From Chloroflexota bacterium (GTDB lineage: Bacteria > Chloroflexota > Dehalococcoidia > UBA2979), in the NCBI GenBank assembly GCA_026713865.1, contig JAPONQ010000102.1:1-33869 (forward strand): a stretch of 33,869 nt of DNA, given 5' to 3'. A program made the position numbers and the translations under genes. Each line of letters starts with the position of its first letter. Position 1 is the first letter of the stretch. A model generated the notes under the pieces. The model searched no databases. It was not told where the DNA came from and saw only the letters and a program-made list of their open reading frames with translations. Below, one piece after another: positions 33,437-33,869 of this stretch.

Positions 33437-33869
33437 TGGCGGCCGCCTGCGCCCCCGCCGCCTCCGCCGAAGCCGCCCCCGCCGAAGAAGCCGCCGCCGG
33501 CGCCGCCAGGCGCCGGCTCGGGGAGGCGGGTCGCGCTGTAGGGGACGCCCTCGCCGTCGGCGCCCAGCAGCACCACGGCTCCCTCCTCGAGGCCGCGTGT
33601 GATCTCGACCAGCGTGCCGTCGGAGGCGCCGACGTCGACCTCCACCCGCTCGAACGGCCGGGGGCCCTCCCCGCCCTCCGCCTCCGCCCCGGGGGCCGGG
33701 ACCGCCACGAACCAGGAGCCGTCTATCTGGCGCACCGCCGCCACCGGGAGCAGCAGCGCCTGCGCGCGCACCTCGGTCAGGAGCGTGGCGCTCCCGCTCC
33801 TCCCCCGCGCCCGGGGGGGCGTCGCCGCCCCCGCCCCCCCCGCCGCGCCCGGCGGCGGGGCCGCGCCCG
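33433..33869 (-). CDS. MacA/HlyD-like membrane fusion protein, 5' end missing
   Basis: Only the C-terminal part of this adaptor is in the window; the frame is open to the right edge. The visible 145 residues start with a Gly/Pro-rich stretch, then GSATLLTEVRAQALLLPVAAVRQIDGSWFVAVPA (shown in part), the beta-barrel and membrane-proximal pattern common to RND/MacA adaptors, then VEVGASDGTLVEITRGLEEGAVVL. The last 24 residues are Gly-rich with two GG-F-GG-type units (GGGFFGGGGFGGGGGGAGG), resembling the PNPase tail. Such adaptors link an inner-membrane transporter to the outside. It overlaps the ATPase gene. Confidence 0.8.
   Translation of the reverse strand, partial: GAAPPPGAAGGAGAATPPRARGRSGSATLLTEVRAQALLLPVAAVRQIDGSWFVAVPAPGAEAEGGEGPRPFERVEVDVGASDGTLVEITRGLEEGAVVLLGADGEGVPYSATRLPEPAPGGAGGGFFGGGGFGGGGGGAGGRQ

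Overview
The window is a 33.9 kb piece of a very GC-rich (roughly three-quarters G+C by eye) bacterial chromosome, densely packed with housekeeping genes on both strands. I see no rRNA, tRNA, CRISPR array, phage gene or insertion sequence. The gene set is bacterial: DnaA, Obg, Rho, PNPase, CTP synthase, type III pantothenate kinase and CoaBC. A secreted protein carries a small domain built around a W-P, C-L-G, P-G, T-P-G-Y-R-V pattern that I associate with Chloroflexota. A LysM-LysM-M23 peptidase and a pnp-dapB-asd-dapA series fit the same idea. A high-GC Chloroflexota or a neighbouring deep lineage is my best guess; this is inference from gene content, not a measured phylogeny.

Layout. 1-3208: obgE (runs off the left edge) and dnaA, both leftward, with DnaA-box-like sites in the gaps on both sides of dnaA; this is a candidate replication origin. 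3209-5277: coaX and coaBC (coenzyme A synthesis), overlapping by 4 bp. 5303-6811: pepA, leftward. 6917-7756: an Aur1/PAP2-like membrane enzyme. 7928-13901: rpsO, pnp, dapB, asd and dapA, all rightward: translation, RNA turnover, then three lysine/diaminopimelate pathway genes. 13917-16315: a leftward pair of membrane proteins (zinc ribbon; CopD-like) divergent from a sulfite-oxidase-family molybdoenzyme. 16338-17654: purA, leftward. 17853-19249: a lipoprotein and a DUF402 protein. 19225-21728: a leftward unit of an M16 peptidase, a CitE-like protein and a broken PIN-domain gene. 21854-26107: a MoaD/ThiS-like protein, pyrG, a DUF2269-like membrane protein and rho. 26186-27472: LysM/M23 peptidase. 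27605-28290: a vapBC-type toxin-antitoxin pair with an AT-rich palindromic operator. 28333-31361, leftward: peroxiredoxin, an ECF-type sigma factor overlapping fabH, and an MBL-fold protein. 31464-33869, leftward: an efflux unit (MacA-like adaptor cut by the right edge, MacB-like ATPase and permease).

Many gene pairs overlap by 4 bp (GTGA or ATGA): coaX/coaBC, M16/CitE-like, pyrG/DUF2269-like, sigma/fabH, adaptor/ATPase and ATPase/permease, so translational coupling is the rule here. The most unusual items are a PNPase with a long Gly/Arg-rich tail, an ECF sigma factor coupled to fabH, a MoaD-like protein whose Gly-Gly is followed by a tail, an MBL-fold protein that has lost usual metal ligands, the phased operator repeats upstream of vapB, a PIN-toxin relic, and an AT-rich rare-codon patch with a perfect TATAAT inside pnp. 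I did not find a wholly new multi-gene system that the sequence alone can prove.
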